Below are positions 15,412 through 24,550 of a stretch of 64,000 nucleotides of DNA, one piece after another. The stretch is from Spirosoma foliorum (GTDB lineage: Bacteria; Bacteroidota; Bacteroidia; Cytophagales; Spirosomataceae), in the NCBI RefSeq assembly GCF_014117325.1, contig NZ_CP059732.1:4477001-4541000 (forward strand). Direction: 5' to 3'. Position 1 is the first letter of the stretch. Every line of letters starts with the position of its first letter. The notes below the pieces were generated by a model. That model made no database searches. It was given only the letters and a program-made list of their open reading frames with translations, and was not told the origin of the DNA. Made by a program: the position numbers and the translations under genes.

Positions 15412-16947
15412 TTAGGCTGGTAATAGTATTTTGAAAGTAGCCCCCTGGTTCAGTACCGAATCGGCACGAATATAGCCCTGGTGATTATCAACCACTTTAC
15501 GAACAATGGCCAGCCCTATGCCCGTCCCCTGGTACTCAGTCCGATTGTGTAGGCGCTGGAATACCTGAAATATTCGTTCGGCCTGGTGCGGTTCGAAACC
15601 AATCCCATTATCGGCCACGGTAATCAGATGAAACAAGCGATCAGTATCACTGGCCGAAATATTCATTTCGCTCATTTCTCGTCCGTACAGGCTCCGGGTT
15701 GTAATCGCAATAGTGGGTGCAGGAGACGTTGGGCCTGATTTCGAAAACTTTAGTGCATTACTAATCAGATTTTGAAAAAGTTGACGCAATTGGGCAGAGT
15801 CACCCTGTACCACAGGCAAAGGCTCTACCGTTATGTGTGCACGTTTATCTGTAATGATCGTTTCAAGATCGGCCAACACATCGTTGACGAGTTGGTCCAG
15901 TTGTACGGCACTTAATGTTTCGCGTATTGTAGTAACCCTGGAATAGGCCAGTACATCTTTTATTAAGACCTGCATACGAGCCGCTGCCGATTGCATCCGC
16001 TGAATCATGTCGGCCCCTCCATCGTCGATAACCGACGCGTACTGCGATTGAATAATATCGCCAAAGGCCTGAATTTTCCGCAAAGGCTCCTGCAAATCGT
16101 GACTGGCGACGTAGGCAAACTGCTCCAGGTTTTTGTTGGATCGTTGTAGATCAACAACCGAGTTTTCTAATCGTTGATGCAGTTGCTTTTGAACCGATAT
16201 GTCGGTGAAGGTAATAACCAGCCCATCACCAAGTTTATTCGTCGATACATCAACCCAGAAGTTCAGCCCGTCGTAGTTATAGTGCATTTCGATTCGAACC
16301 GACTCCCCCGTTTCAACCGTATGCACATAATGAGCGAACAAGCCTGACTTGACATTTTCGGGGAAGACAGCCAAAAGACGTTGCCCAACCAAGTTATTAA
16401 CCGGTTTAGCGACCATTCGGCAGGATGCCTCGTTGGCCGACAAGAAGGTAAAGTCAATCAGTTTCCCGGCGTCATCCCGAACCGACGCCAACGACATAAT
16501 ACCATTCGGTGAGCTATCCAGTACGCTATTCAGCAAATTCGTTTGCTGCCGATTGGCTTGCTCGGCGCGTTTAAGGGAAGAAATATCGCGCGTAACACAG
16601 AGTATTCCGTCGCCCAGTTTGGAACGACTCATCAGAAACCAGGCATTCAGGTGCGAATTAAAGAAATCATATTCGTGTGGCTGATTGGTTTTCATAACGC
16701 CACACATTACTTGAAAGCTTTTCTCGGTGGATCGCCGGAGTTGCTCATTATCACCTAACAACAGGGTTCCGACGGATGCCTTATAGATACCCTCCACCAT
16801 TTCCTGCGACTTCTTATTGGCGTAGTCTATCCTAAAGTTCAAAATCTCTTTAGCCTCATTACGCATAGCCCGCATCCAGACAACGGCATCCGGCAACGCA
16901 TCCAGAAGTTGGGCAAATTCGACATCGGTGGGCTGTTCGAGTAACAT
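15412..16947 (-). CDS. Cytosolic PAS-domain sensor histidine kinase
   Basis: A 511-residue kinase with no membrane segment. Two PAS-like domains occupy about residues 10-125 and 140-255. A coiled linker leads to the H box YVASHDLQEPLRK (about residue 290), the phospho-accepting His. The ATPase domain has the N box LFQNLISNALKFS, G1 VADNGIGFEP and G2 QGTGIGLAIV. It phosphorylates itself on His and passes the phosphate to a response regulator, which is not encoded nearby, so this is an orphan kinase or acts on a stand-alone receiver. The signal is unknown. Confidence 0.92.
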   Translation of the reverse strand: MLLEQPTDVEFAQLLDALPDAVVWMRAMRNEAKEILNFRIDYANKKSQEMVEGIYKASVGTLLLGDNEQLRRSTEKSFQVMCGVMKTNQPHEYDFFNSHLNAWFLMSRSKLGDGILCVTRDISSLKRAEQANRQQTNLLNSVLDSSPNGIMSLASVRDDAGKLIDFTFLSANEASCRMVAKPVNNLVGQRLLAVFPENVKSGLFAHYVHTVETGESVRIEMHYNYDGLNFWVDVSTNKLGDGLVITFTDISVQKQLHQRLENSVVDLQRSNKNLEQFAYVASHDLQEPLRKIQAFGDIIQSQYASVIDDGGADMIQRMQSAAARMQVLIKDVLAYSRVTTIRETLSAVQLDQLVNDVLADLETIITDKRAHITVEPLPVVQGDSAQLRQLFQNLISNALKFSKSGPTSPAPTIAITTRSLYGREMSEMNISASDTDRLFHLITVADNGIGFEPHQAERIFQVFQRLHNRTEYQGTGIGLAIVRKVVDNHQGYIRADSVLNQGATFKILLPA

Positions 16948-17217
16948 TGATCGGTACAGGTTGGGGCGATACTGGAAGCAAGTTACAATAATCTCGCTGT
17001 TTTATGTAGCCACAAATAAGTCATTTGAATCCGAATTTTCCCGATGCCAATCTGCCTGGATCAACCCATAACTGAAGTCATTCTTCTAGAGTAAATACCG
17101 CCTGCCTATGGCCCAAATACTTAAATCCAAGACAATCCCCGTATACATAGGTTAGTTTCTAAACCATTTTTGCTTTGGGTAATGGGCACCTCCAAAACCA
17201 TAACTTGCCCTATTCGT

Positions 17218-17859
17218 ATGAAAAATTGGCTGACTTTTTTTGCGGCTATGCTGCTACTGGGCTTTTGCTTCAGTTTTACTTTACGCCCATCTGCCGATGG
17301 TTGGGTTAGTATCTTCGACGGCAAAACGTTTAACGGCTGGAAAGTTACGGAAGATAGCCCATCAACGTTTACTATTCAGGATGGAGCTATTGTCGTAAAT
17401 GGACCGCGTGCTCACTTGTTTTATGAAGGCCCCGTAAATAACCACAACTTCAAGAATTTTGAGTGGAAAGCTCAGGTAAAAACCATGCCTGGCTCCAACT
17501 CAGGTATGTTTATTCACACGGCCTACCAAACAACAGGCTGGCCATCCAAAGGGTACGAAATCCAGGTCAACCAAACCCACACCGACTGGCGGAAAACGGG
17601 CAGCGTTTATGGCATTCAGGATGTAAAAGAAACCTTTGTTAAAGACGACGAGTGGTATACTGAACACATCATCGTACAGGGCAAAAAAGTGATGATCAAA
17701 ATCAATGATAAACTCATCAACGATTATACTGAGCCAGACAGCATTAGCACAGGAAAATCCTCTAAAAAGTTAAGCATGGGTACAGTGGCTCTACAGGGAC
17801 ACGACCCAAAAAGCAAGGTGTATTACAAAGACATCATGATTAAAGTATTGCCCGACTAA
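17218..17859 (+). CDS. DUF1080 (3-keto-disaccharide hydrolase-like) exported protein
   Basis: The ATG at 17218 gives a proper signal peptide (MKNWLTFFAAMLLLGFCFSF); the earlier in-frame ATG would precede it with a charged tail. The 213-residue protein is a concanavalin-like jelly roll of the DUF1080 family: GWVSIFDGKTFNGWK, then GAIVVNGP, NFEWKAQVKTMPGSNSGMF and GYEIQVNQTHTDW. Relatives act on 3-keto-glycosides in the periplasm. The N-terminal FDGKTFNGW motif is the family mark. It is a single-gene unit ending at a hairpin at 17882. Confidence 0.9.
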   Translation: MKNWLTFFAAMLLLGFCFSFTLRPSADGWVSIFDGKTFNGWKVTEDSPSTFTIQDGAIVVNGPRAHLFYEGPVNNHNFKNFEWKAQVKTMPGSNSGMFIHTAYQTTGWPSKGYEIQVNQTHTDWRKTGSVYGIQDVKETFVKDDEWYTEHIIVQGKKVMIKINDKLINDYTEPDSISTGKSSKKLSMGTVALQGHDPKSKVYYKDIMIKVLPD

Positions 17860-17881
17860 TCATTTATAAGACAAGAAGTAG

Positions 17882-17931
17882 CGTGCTCGGAACAGGATTT
17901 AATCGATTCTGCTTCGAGCACGTTGTTTTTT
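17882..17931 (+). terminator. Terminator after the DUF1080 gene
   Basis: CGTGCTCG (17882-17889) pairs with CGAGCACG (17914-17921), with partial pairing inside, followed by TTGTTTTTTAG. Confidence 0.75.
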
Positions 17932-18020
17932 AGTCATCCCTGCTTCTCGCTCCGTATCCCAGGTGGTTTAAACTATCCGGTCTCTTTTGAGTTCTACTAC
18001 CACACTAAATCGTTACCGTT

Positions 18021-18383
18021 ATGAGCCATATGACCACCCTGACTGAAGTAATGGAAGAGCTCCGGACAAAAGGCTATACACATGAATTCGGCCCTAAAAA
18101 GGACTATCTGGAAGAAAAGAGCACTGAAACGAAATTGAAGAGTGAAGACTTTAACGTCGATAAGTTTTATCGGTTTGAGGGTACCTCAGACCCTGGCGAT
18201 GAAATGACACTCTATGCCATTACAGCATCCAATGGTATGAAAGGGGTTTTCGTGTCGGCCCAGGGTACGTACTCGAATGAAGTATCGCCCGAGCTAATGG
18301 CTAAATTTAACACAACAGACCGCGCCCATATCAATACCGAGGGTTCCGTTCAGCCAATTGGGCATGAGGGAACCAACTCCTAG
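18021..18383 (+). CDS. Small conserved protein of unknown function
   Basis: A 120-residue soluble protein beginning MSHMTTLTEVMEELRTKGYTHEF (the second Met, at 18030, is an equally good start). It has the pattern of a Bacteroidota family often labelled 'phosphoribosylpyrophosphate synthetase' in databases: LTEVMEELRTKGYT, then the DKFYRFEGTSDPGDEMTLYAI block and GMKGVFVSAQGTYSN. That label is not supported by any PRPP-binding motif. Function unknown; probably cytosolic. Confidence 0.75.
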   Translation: MSHMTTLTEVMEELRTKGYTHEFGPKKDYLEEKSTETKLKSEDFNVDKFYRFEGTSDPGDEMTLYAITASNGMKGVFVSAQGTYSNEVSPELMAKFNTTDRAHINTEGSVQPIGHEGTNS

Positions 18384-18412
18384 TCATTTCTTCGATATTT
18401 GCAAGAAAACTT

Positions 18413-18443
18413 CCCGAAAAATTTGACTTTTTTCGGGTTTTTT
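18413..18443 (+). terminator. Terminator overlapping the queA promoter
   Basis: CCCGAAAA (18413-18420) pairs with TTTTCGGG (ending 18437), followed by TTTTTT. It ends the upstream small gene. Its loop contains the TTTG box of the queA promoter. Confidence 0.75.
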
Positions 18444-18453
18444 ACTATATTTG
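18422..18453 (+). promoter_or_regulatory. Bacteroidota-type promoter of queA
   Basis: TTTG at 18422-18425, a 20-base spacer, and TATATTTG at 18446-18453. This matches the Bacteroidota sigma consensus TTTG / TAnnTTTG. The queA ATG is 45 bases further on. Confidence 0.75.
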
Positions 18454-18498
18454 CGGCCTTTACAAAAAATGCACCGTTCATTTTCGTGCTGATATCCT

Positions 18499-19542
18499 AT
18501 GAAGTTATCCGAATTTAAATTCGATTTACCCGAAAGTCTTATTGCCAAATACCCAGTTGAGCGGGGTGAATCTCGGCTTATGGTTGTAGACCGAAAAGCC
18601 AAAACGATCGAACACAAGCAATTTTCGGATATGCTGAGTTACTTCGGAGATGGTGATGTAATGGTGATCAATAACACTAAAGTTTTTCCAGCGCGGCTTT
18701 ATGGCAACAAGGAAAAAACGGGTGCTAAAATCGAAGTATTTCTTCTGCGCGAGCTAAACCGTGAAATGAAACTCTGGGATGTATTAGTCGACCCAGCCCG
18801 TAAAATTCGCGTTGGCAACAAACTATATTTCGGAGACAGTGATCTGGTTGCGGAGGTAATTGATAATACAACATCAAGAGGACGTACAATCCGGTTCTTA
18901 TTCGATGGTAATCATGAGGAATTCATGAAAGCGGTTGATGAACTGGGCGAAACACCAATTCCTCGGGCTATGAACCGGGAAGCCGAAGATGCTGACCGTG
19001 AAGATTATCAAACCGTTTTCGCCCAACATGTAGGAGCCGTAGCAGCGCCTACCGCTGGTTTGCACTTTACCAAGGCCATGATGAAGCGAATGGAAATCAA
19101 AGGCATTGACTTTGCTCCAATCACCCTTCACGTTGGCTTAGGCACGTTCCGCCAGGTAGACGTTGAAGACCTGACCAAACACAAAACGGATTCTGAAAAC
19201 TATAAGATCTCGGAAGAGTCAGCCAAAATTGTTAACACGGCGCTCGATGCTGGTAAGCGGGTGTGTGCCATTGGTACTACTTCGCTCAAAGCGATTGAAT
19301 CATCGGTATCGGCAAATAGCCGTCTGAAGCCCGTTGAAGGCTGGACAGATCGGTTTATTTTCCCACCTTATGACTTTAAAATTGCCAACTCGCTGTTAAC
19401 GAGCCTGCACTTGCCCGAGTCAATCCTGATCATGATGACGAGTGCTTTTGGTGGTCACGAACTCATCAAGGAAGCTTATCAGGCGGCCATTAAAGAAAAA
19501 TATCGCTTCTTCAGCTATGGCGACGCGATGTTGATCATCTAA
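18499..19542 (+). CDS. queA: S-adenosylmethionine:tRNA ribosyltransferase-isomerase
   Basis: A 347-residue QueA. It transfers the ribosyl part of SAM to 7-aminomethyl-7-deazaguanine in tRNA, giving epoxyqueuosine at the wobble position of Asp, Asn, His and Tyr tRNAs. Clear family blocks: [22 protein letters not shown] at the N-terminus, [25 protein letters not shown], the hallmark [31 protein letters not shown] and the C-terminal [13 protein letters not shown]. Full length. Own promoter at 18422 and terminator at 19597. Confidence 0.97.
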   Translation: MKLSEFKFDLPESLIAKYPVERGESRLMVVDRKAKTIEHKQFSDMLSYFGDGDVMVINNTKVFPARLYGNKEKTGAKIEVFLLRELNREMKLWDVLVDPARKIRVGNKLYFGDSDLVAEVIDNTTSRGRTIRFLFDGNHEEFMKAVDELGETPIPRAMNREAEDADREDYQTVFAQHVGAVAAPTAGLHFTKAMMKRMEIKGIDFAPITLHVGLGTFRQVDVEDLTKHKTDSENYKISEESAKIVNTALDAGKRVCAIGTTSLKAIESSVSANSRLKPVEGWTDRFIFPPYDFKIANSLLTSLHLPESILIMMTSAFGGHELIKEAYQAAIKEKYRFFSYGDAMLII

Positions 19543-19596
19543 CTCGGTCGATAGTTGTCAATCGGTAGTGGTAAGTACTTTGTGATTACTATTTTT

Positions 19597-19620
19597 GGGG
19601 GCCAGTAGGCCCCCTTTTTT
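19597..19620 (+). terminator. Rho-independent terminator of queA
   Basis: GGGGGCC, loop AGTA, GGCCCCC, then six T. The T run ends right against an ATG at 19621, which argues against that ATG as the ispD start. Confidence 0.9.
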
Positions 19621-19653
19621 ATGCGTATTGGCTATTCTGACAGCCCACGACGA

Positions 19654-20334
19654 ATGATTGATAACGCCCAACTTACAACCCATTTTGCCATCATTGTGGC
19701 AGGCGGCAGTGGCAGCCGGATGAAATCCGACGTGCCTAAACAATTTTTGCTACTGAACGGAAAACCCATCCTTCAGCATACCATTGAACGTTTTCTGGAG
19801 GTGCTTCCGGCATCCCAACTAATTCTGGTTTTGCCCGCAAAAGAACAGGCGATTTGGGAGGACCTCTGTCAAGAGCATGATTTCCATCCATCCATTCAAA
19901 CGGCTAATGGGGGAGCCACCCGCTTCCAGTCGGTTCGTAATGGGTTGATTACAATTACTGTCTCAGAGGGATTAGTGGCCGTTCATGATGGTGTTCGCCC
20001 GTTTATTTCGCCAGAAATTATTCAGAATAGCTTCGAGACAGCAGCGCGTACAGGATCGGCGGTGACCTGCGTACCGGTTAAAGATTCGGTGCGGGTCGTT
20101 GGAGCCAATGGCGTTAGTCAGGCTGTTGATCGGAGTCAATATCGTTTGGTCCAAACCCCTCAAACATTTCAACTAACTTCGTTCCGTCAGGCCTTTCAAG
20201 TTGAGGAGCAGTCGTTTTTTACCGACTGTGCCAGTGTGATGGAATACGCTGGCTTCCCAATTACGCTTATCGAAGGGGCATACGAAAATATTAAGATTAC
20301 AACGCCGGAGGATCTTAAACCAGGATTTTTATGA
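19654..20334 (+). CDS. ispD: 2-C-methyl-D-erythritol 4-phosphate cytidylyltransferase
   Basis: IspD joins CTP and methylerythritol phosphate in the non-mevalonate isoprenoid pathway (cytoplasm). The nucleotide-binding loop AIIVAGGSGSRMKSDVPKQF lies at the N-terminus, then LVAVHDGVRPFI, AVTCVPVKDSVRVV, YRLVQTPQTF and the C-terminal ITTPEDL. The frame is open from an ATG at 19621, but that ATG abuts the queA terminator, so the in-frame ATG at 19654 (226 residues, MIDNAQLTTHFAIIV) is preferred; either is possible. No ispF adjoins it. Confidence 0.93.
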   Translation: MIDNAQLTTHFAIIVAGGSGSRMKSDVPKQFLLLNGKPILQHTIERFLEVLPASQLILVLPAKEQAIWEDLCQEHDFHPSIQTANGGATRFQSVRNGLITITVSEGLVAVHDGVRPFISPEIIQNSFETAARTGSAVTCVPVKDSVRVVGANGVSQAVDRSQYRLVQTPQTFQLTSFRQAFQVEEQSFFTDCASVMEYAGFPITLIEGAYENIKITTPEDLKPGFL

Positions 20335-20450
20335 TTTTACTGATTTACAGGATTTTGCAAACTATGAATAGACTACATTTTAGGCTTATTATCTAAGTCA
20401 TAAGGTTTTACAAAATCAGTAAACAAAATCATAAAAATCAGTCCAATCAT
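20321..20450. repeat. Imperfect inverted repeat between ispD and meaB
   Basis: The word GATTTTTATGATTTT at about 20325-20340 is matched on the other arm by AAAATCATAAAAATC at 20426-20440, and GATTTTGCAAA-like words are interspersed. The arms contain small insertions. It probably forms a terminator for ispD, and it shares its words with the hairpin at 48098. Confidence 0.55.
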
Positions 20451-20468
20451 AAAATCCCGGTTCTGACA

Positions 20469-21473
20469 ATGCGCCAACGACTCCCTGCTCAACACTACAT
20501 CGACGGCATTCTAGCCGGTGACCGACTAGTGCTCAGTCAGTCTATTACGCTTGTAGAGAGTCGCCGAATTGATGATCAGGATATAGCCCAACAGGCGCTG
20601 GAGGCTGTTCTGCCCCAAACAGGTAATTCCATTCGGATAGGCATTACGGGCGTGCCAGGCGTGGGAAAAAGTACATTTATCGAGGCCTTTGGTACGTATC
20701 TGACTCAACAATCTCATCGGCTAGCGGTGCTCACTGTCGACCCAACCAGCCAGCGTTCGGGCGGCAGTTTGCTTGGCGATAAAACTCGAATGGAAACGCT
20801 TTCGATGAACCCCAATGCCTATATCCGCCCTTCGCCAGCGGGCGATTCACTAGGTGGAGTCGCGCATCGTACTCGGGAGACAATTCTTTTTTGCGAAGCT
20901 GCCGGATTCGATACCATTTTGGTAGAGACCGTTGGTGTAGGCCAGTCCGAAACGGTCGTACACGGCATGGTGGATTTCTTTTTGTTACTGATGCTGGCAG
21001 GGGCTGGCGACGAATTACAAGGAATGAAACGAGGCATTATGGAACTAGCCGATGCACTGGTTATTACGAAAGCTGATGGCGACAACAAAGAAGCAGCGAA
21101 TCGGGCTCGCGTCGAATACCAAAATGCTCTACACTTATTCCCTCCTACCGGAACAGGTTGGTTTCCACCTGTACTCACCTGCTCGGCCCTACCCATCCAA
21201 AGCGCCACCCCAGTTGGCATAACCGACGTTTGGGAAATGATTGCAGAACATCAGCGATTGACAACTCAAAATGGCACCCGAGTTCATCGGCGGCAGGAGC
21301 AGCAGTTGACCTGGTTCCGATCGCTTTTGCGCCAGCGACTGGAAGGTCGATTCTTCGACCAGCCGGGTATTCGTGAACAGCTCACTCAGCTCGAAAACCA
21401 AGTATTATCGGGAACTCTCCTCCCCTCTCCTGCGGTAGACAGATTGTTGAAACAGTCACCCGGCAGCACATAA
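20469..21473 (+). CDS. meaB: MeaB-type GTPase, chaperone of methylmalonyl-CoA mutase
   Basis: A 334-residue G3E-type GTPase. It guards the B12-dependent methylmalonyl-CoA mutase, helping load the cofactor and preventing inactivation. The P-loop is GVPGVGKSTFIE, followed by LTVDPTSQRSGGSLLGDKTR, the DTILVETVGVGQSE switch region and LADALVITKADGDN (the NKAD-like base motif reads TKAD). The mutase genes are not in this window. Length is normal. Confidence 0.93.
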   Translation: MRQRLPAQHYIDGILAGDRLVLSQSITLVESRRIDDQDIAQQALEAVLPQTGNSIRIGITGVPGVGKSTFIEAFGTYLTQQSHRLAVLTVDPTSQRSGGSLLGDKTRMETLSMNPNAYIRPSPAGDSLGGVAHRTRETILFCEAAGFDTILVETVGVGQSETVVHGMVDFFLLLMLAGAGDELQGMKRGIMELADALVITKADGDNKEAANRARVEYQNALHLFPPTGTGWFPPVLTCSALPIQSATPVGITDVWEMIAEHQRLTTQNGTRVHRRQEQQLTWFRSLLRQRLEGRFFDQPGIREQLTQLENQVLSGTLLPSPAVDRLLKQSPGST

Positions 21474-21478
21474 AGTGC

Positions 21479-21544
21479 GACCCCTTCAGGGTCAAATGTT
21501 TATAGTAAATAATTTAGCTATAGACATTTGACCCTGAAGGGGTC
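21479..21544. terminator. 26-bp inverted repeat, one mismatch, after meaB
   Basis: Arms 21479-21504 and 21519-21544 with one mismatch and a 14-base loop. It lies between the convergent ends of meaB and the disordered protein gene at 21572. Confidence 0.75.
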
Positions 21545-21571
21545 ATACGTATTATTTACCTCTATCCTAAT

Positions 21572-21949
21572 CTACGCATTACCCAACGTCCGCTCAGGCT
21601 CATTGGCCCTAGTAGCCGGAATACTTTCATCGGTTGTGCTGGTCGTCCAGTCAGGATTACTTTCTTCGCTGTTTACGGGTGGTTGTCCCCACGAAGCGCG
21701 CTTCGACTCTTCAATATCGGCATTGGTAATGCCTTTCTCCTGATCAGCCTCTGCGGCAATGGCATCTGCCTCTGACACATCGCCCGGTACGTCGGTATCG
21801 TTACTAGACGCCACGCGGGAAGGAAGATCGTTGTCCAGATTTTTATCATTCAATTGTGCCAACGCAGGGGGAATACCCATTGTGTTGTGCATAGCCTGAG
21901 CGGCAAACGACTCAGTGCTTTCTTTGCGGGATTTGCTACTTACGCTCAT
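21572..21949 (-). CDS. Hydrophilic, probably disordered protein
   Basis: A 125-residue protein rich in Ser, Asp, Glu, Asn and Ala, with few hydrophobic residues, no signal and no membrane segment. It has no domain I recognise. It is acidic and reads like an intrinsically disordered stress or hydrophilin-type protein (inference). The next gene upstream, at 21982, has the same character, so the pair is likely one transcript. Confidence 0.55.
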   Translation of the reverse strand: MSVSSKSRKESTESFAAQAMHNTMGIPPALAQLNDKNLDNDLPSRVASSNDTDVPGDVSEADAIAAEADQEKGITNADIEESKRASWGQPPVNSEESNPDWTTSTTDESIPATRANEPERTLGNA

Positions 21950-21981
21950 AACGTTTTTTGTTAAGTGTTGAGAAAGAAAAG

Positions 21982-22494
21982 TTAATATGCAGGCTTGTTG
22001 TTCAGATCGGTCCCGGTTTCTGCAACGTCGGCTTCACGCTCTTTTTGGGTCTCCTCGTCTGATGTTTTCTTATCGCTATTCTGCTCTTTGGCAGCACGCT
22101 CCGCTTTAGGAACAGGCACCTCATTGGCAGAGGCATAATCGTCGGGACCATGTGTCGTGACATCTACCATGGCGGTATTTGTCTTTGCCTCATCGGCAAC
22201 GGCGCTATTTAGGCCTTCTTCTGTCAATTCAAGTGTGCTGTTGGCATTATCGCCCATCCGTAGGACACCATTTTTACTATCCATATCGGTACTGCCAATA
22301 GCCCGTTCATTCCGGCCATCCTGCCCACCCCTCACCTGCTGACTATCCAGACCATTCGCAGAATTTTCCTGATCGGCACGGTTTCTATTGTCAGAGTAAG
22401 CCCTATCGGCATCGGTATCATCGGAACCCAACGGGCCATCCGTCCTTCCGGTTATGTGGGCAGTATCACGATCTATATCTTTTTCGTCTTTCAT
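21982..22494 (-). CDS. Acidic, probably disordered protein
   Basis: Taking the ATG at 22494 gives a 170-residue protein starting MKDEKDIDRDTAHITGRTDG; an earlier ATG at 22563 would add 23 residues of unlike composition. It is dominated by Asp, Glu, Asn, Lys and Thr and lacks any hydrophobic core. No domain recognised. It lies 32 bp before the other disordered protein, on the same strand. Confidence 0.55.
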   Translation of the reverse strand: MKDEKDIDRDTAHITGRTDGPLGSDDTDADRAYSDNRNRADQENSANGLDSQQVRGGQDGRNERAIGSTDMDSKNGVLRMGDNANSTLELTEEGLNSAVADEAKTNTAMVDVTTHGPDDYASANEVPVPKAERAAKEQNSDKKTSDEETQKEREADVAETGTDLNNKPAY

Positions 22495-22864
22495 GTCGTT
22501 GAGTCGGCTTATTTTATAGAATAACCTCGTTTCAGCTAAAAAGTTTGTACTTGTGTTAGCCAATTATTTTCTATAACGAATCGAATTAAACAGGTCGAAG
22601 GAATACTTTCTGAAATTATGGTCGCTACACCCAACCTACCGGAAAATTAATATACCTACCGAAAAATATACATTAGACTAGGCGTGCTATGATTTTAATA
22701 AGAATAGCGTTTAATTTCTAATAGAATCTGGCACATAAGCCGATTCAATCATTTTATAACAAGCGACTTACAGTCGATCAATCCGTGCCGATCCTGAATG
22801 TTGTTCGCCGGTTTGATCGTATCTATAGACAGTAAATTTAATAGTTGGATAAAGCGTAATGCAG

Positions 22865-22897
22865 AAAGCGGCCCGATCATATCGGCCCGCTTTTTTT
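22865..22897 (+). terminator. Orphan plus-strand terminator
   Basis: AAGCGGCCCGAT pairs with ATCGGCCCGCTT (one mismatch), then seven T. No gene on the plus strand precedes it since 21473, so it may end a small RNA. Confidence 0.7.
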
Positions 22898-22923
22898 ATA
22901 TGGGTATCCAGCTCACAAATCAC

Positions 22924-22956
22924 AAAAAAAGAGGCCATCAACATGATGACCTCTTT
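22924..22956 (-). terminator. Terminator of the first SusC/SusD locus
   Basis: Read on the minus strand, AAAGAGGTCATCA, a 3-base loop, TGATGGCCTCTTT, then seven T. It lies just after the SusD stop at 22981. Confidence 0.85.
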
Positions 22957-22980
22957 CCGTTACTAATCTCCGTTGACTAG

Positions 22981-24528
22981 TTAGTCAACATCCCAGAATA
23001 TCTTAGTGGCAAACGCATCAATCGTACCTTGTGCGGTCACATTGGCTACGTTAGAGCCAGCTTCGGTGTTCGGATAAAATAGACGCGTAGGACGCTTGTT
23101 ATCAGGCACCTGAATACTTTGTGGCGTAACTGGTAGGTTCGTCCGGCGATATTCAGCCCAGGCTTCCAGACCGTTGAAGTTGGTCAGGGCAATCCATTTC
23201 TGGATGGCAATAGCGGCCAGTTTATCTGCCGATGAATCAAAGTCATAGTTTTCAATTTTGCTACCTTTGAACGCAGCAGCACCAGCCGTATTAGCCCCCA
23301 ATACGCGGAACGACTGCACGATACCTTCTTCGAAATAAGCCTTAGCCGTATTTGGGAGCGTTACATCTGCATACCGTTGTTTAGCTTCTGCCAGCAGGAA
23401 CTGAACTTCCGATGAGGTCATAAGAATGTATGGCCGATTATAATCACCTTTAACTAAGAGGCTTGGCCCAACAGATGAAGTGTTTGCAGGTAAATAACCT
23501 GAGCTAGCCCCAAAGGGTGTACCTGCGTAGTTTGCTGCGATTTCAGCTTTCGTACTAACACCCGGTGTACCGGTGCTTTCACCACCAGTAGCATAGGCAA
23601 TCCGCTTCAGCCGTAGCGTATCACCAGCGGCTTTGAGACCGTCGATCAGGAACTTCGTTGGACGAGGGTAGTTGTTCAACGCCCGTTTAGCGCCCGTAGC
23701 GTCATAACCCCAACGGTCATAAACTGGGTTCAACTGACCGGCTGCTGGCTGGAAGAACGATGGTCCACCGATGCTGGCTTCGTAGCCAGTCAGGAAGCCT
23801 GAACCTTCAGTTACGATCTTGTTGATCTCCGTTTTGATGTACGCATCGCGACCAGACACTTTAGATTGGCGAATTAGAATACGCATCTTAAGCGAGTTCG
23901 CGAATTGAATCCACTTCGTAATATTACCATTGAAAGCAATATCCGACGTAGTAAAAGCACTTGTGAAAGCGTTCGCTTTTAAATCAACAATAGCCTCGTC
24001 CAGCGCTGTAATTAACGACTCATAAATTGCCTTTTGATCATCGAATTTTGGGGCCAAAGAAGCAGCAGCTTTCAAGGCATCCGTATAAGGCAAGTTACCA
24101 TACAGATCCACCATCTGTTGATACAGCATGGCTTTCATTACCTTTGAAGGCCCTTTCAGGAACTTCTGGTTGTTTGCATCGGCATTGTTGATTACATACT
24201 GATAATCCTCCAGATTGTCATAGTACGTATCCCAATAGTTGAAATCACCATTGGTGAACTGGTAGGCAAATTGAGTGGTCGTGATAATGTATCCATTACC
24301 CTGAGTCCATTGACCTGCCCAATAGAAGCCAAGTTCGTTAGACCCTTGACCATTAGTGTTTCCAGCTATGTTGGTCGCTGTTGTATTCAGCGCATTGGTA
24401 AATACATAGCTTGGAAGTGTACTAGCCGCTTGGTTTGGGTTCGTGTTAATATCCAGAAATGACTTGGTATTGCAACTACTACCACCCAATGCTACTAAAG
24501 CAGCGATTATAAGTGTTTTGAATTTCAT
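22981..24528 (-). CDS. SusD/RagB-family outer-membrane lipoprotein
   Basis: A 515-residue SusD-like protein, the surface lid that binds a nutrient and passes it to the SusC barrel. The signal peptide ends in GGSSC with the lipid-bearing Cys19, followed by NTKSFLDINTNPNQAA, the typical start of the SusD-like_2 group. TPR-like helices follow (MKAMLYQQMVDLYGNLPYTDAL; LMTSSEVQFLLAEAKQRY), and the end has NFNGLEAWAEYRRTNLP and a NKRPTRLFYP stretch. It follows its SusC partner by 22 bp. No hydrolase is linked, so the ligand could be a peptide, glycan or other compound. Confidence 0.93.
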   Translation of the reverse strand: MKFKTLIIAALVALGGSSCNTKSFLDINTNPNQAASTLPSYVFTNALNTTATNIAGNTNGQGSNELGFYWAGQWTQGNGYIITTTQFAYQFTNGDFNYWDTYYDNLEDYQYVINNADANNQKFLKGPSKVMKAMLYQQMVDLYGNLPYTDALKAAASLAPKFDDQKAIYESLITALDEAIVDLKANAFTSAFTTSDIAFNGNITKWIQFANSLKMRILIRQSKVSGRDAYIKTEINKIVTEGSGFLTGYEASIGGPSFFQPAAGQLNPVYDRWGYDATGAKRALNNYPRPTKFLIDGLKAAGDTLRLKRIAYATGGESTGTPGVSTKAEIAANYAGTPFGASSGYLPANTSSVGPSLLVKGDYNRPYILMTSSEVQFLLAEAKQRYADVTLPNTAKAYFEEGIVQSFRVLGANTAGAAAFKGSKIENYDFDSSADKLAAIAIQKWIALTNFNGLEAWAEYRRTNLPVTPQSIQVPDNKRPTRLFYPNTEAGSNVANVTAQGTIDAFATKIFWDVD

Positions 24529-24550
24529 GTTAAGATCTATGTTGCTTTTA

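Larger units (their letters stand above)
22495..22980. other. Intergenic stretch with two opposite-facing terminators
   Basis: There is no convincing protein gene in this 486-base stretch. Its right end holds a plus-strand terminator (22865-22897) with no plus-strand gene before it and a minus-strand terminator for the SusD gene (22924-22956). The rest is AT-rich and unmarked, apart from a weak promoter-like TTTG / TAAATTTA pair near 22813-22841. Confidence 0.6.

Noticed and set aside
22798..22980. 60-codon plus-strand ORF
   Set aside because: It runs through two intrinsic terminators and has no protein-like composition.
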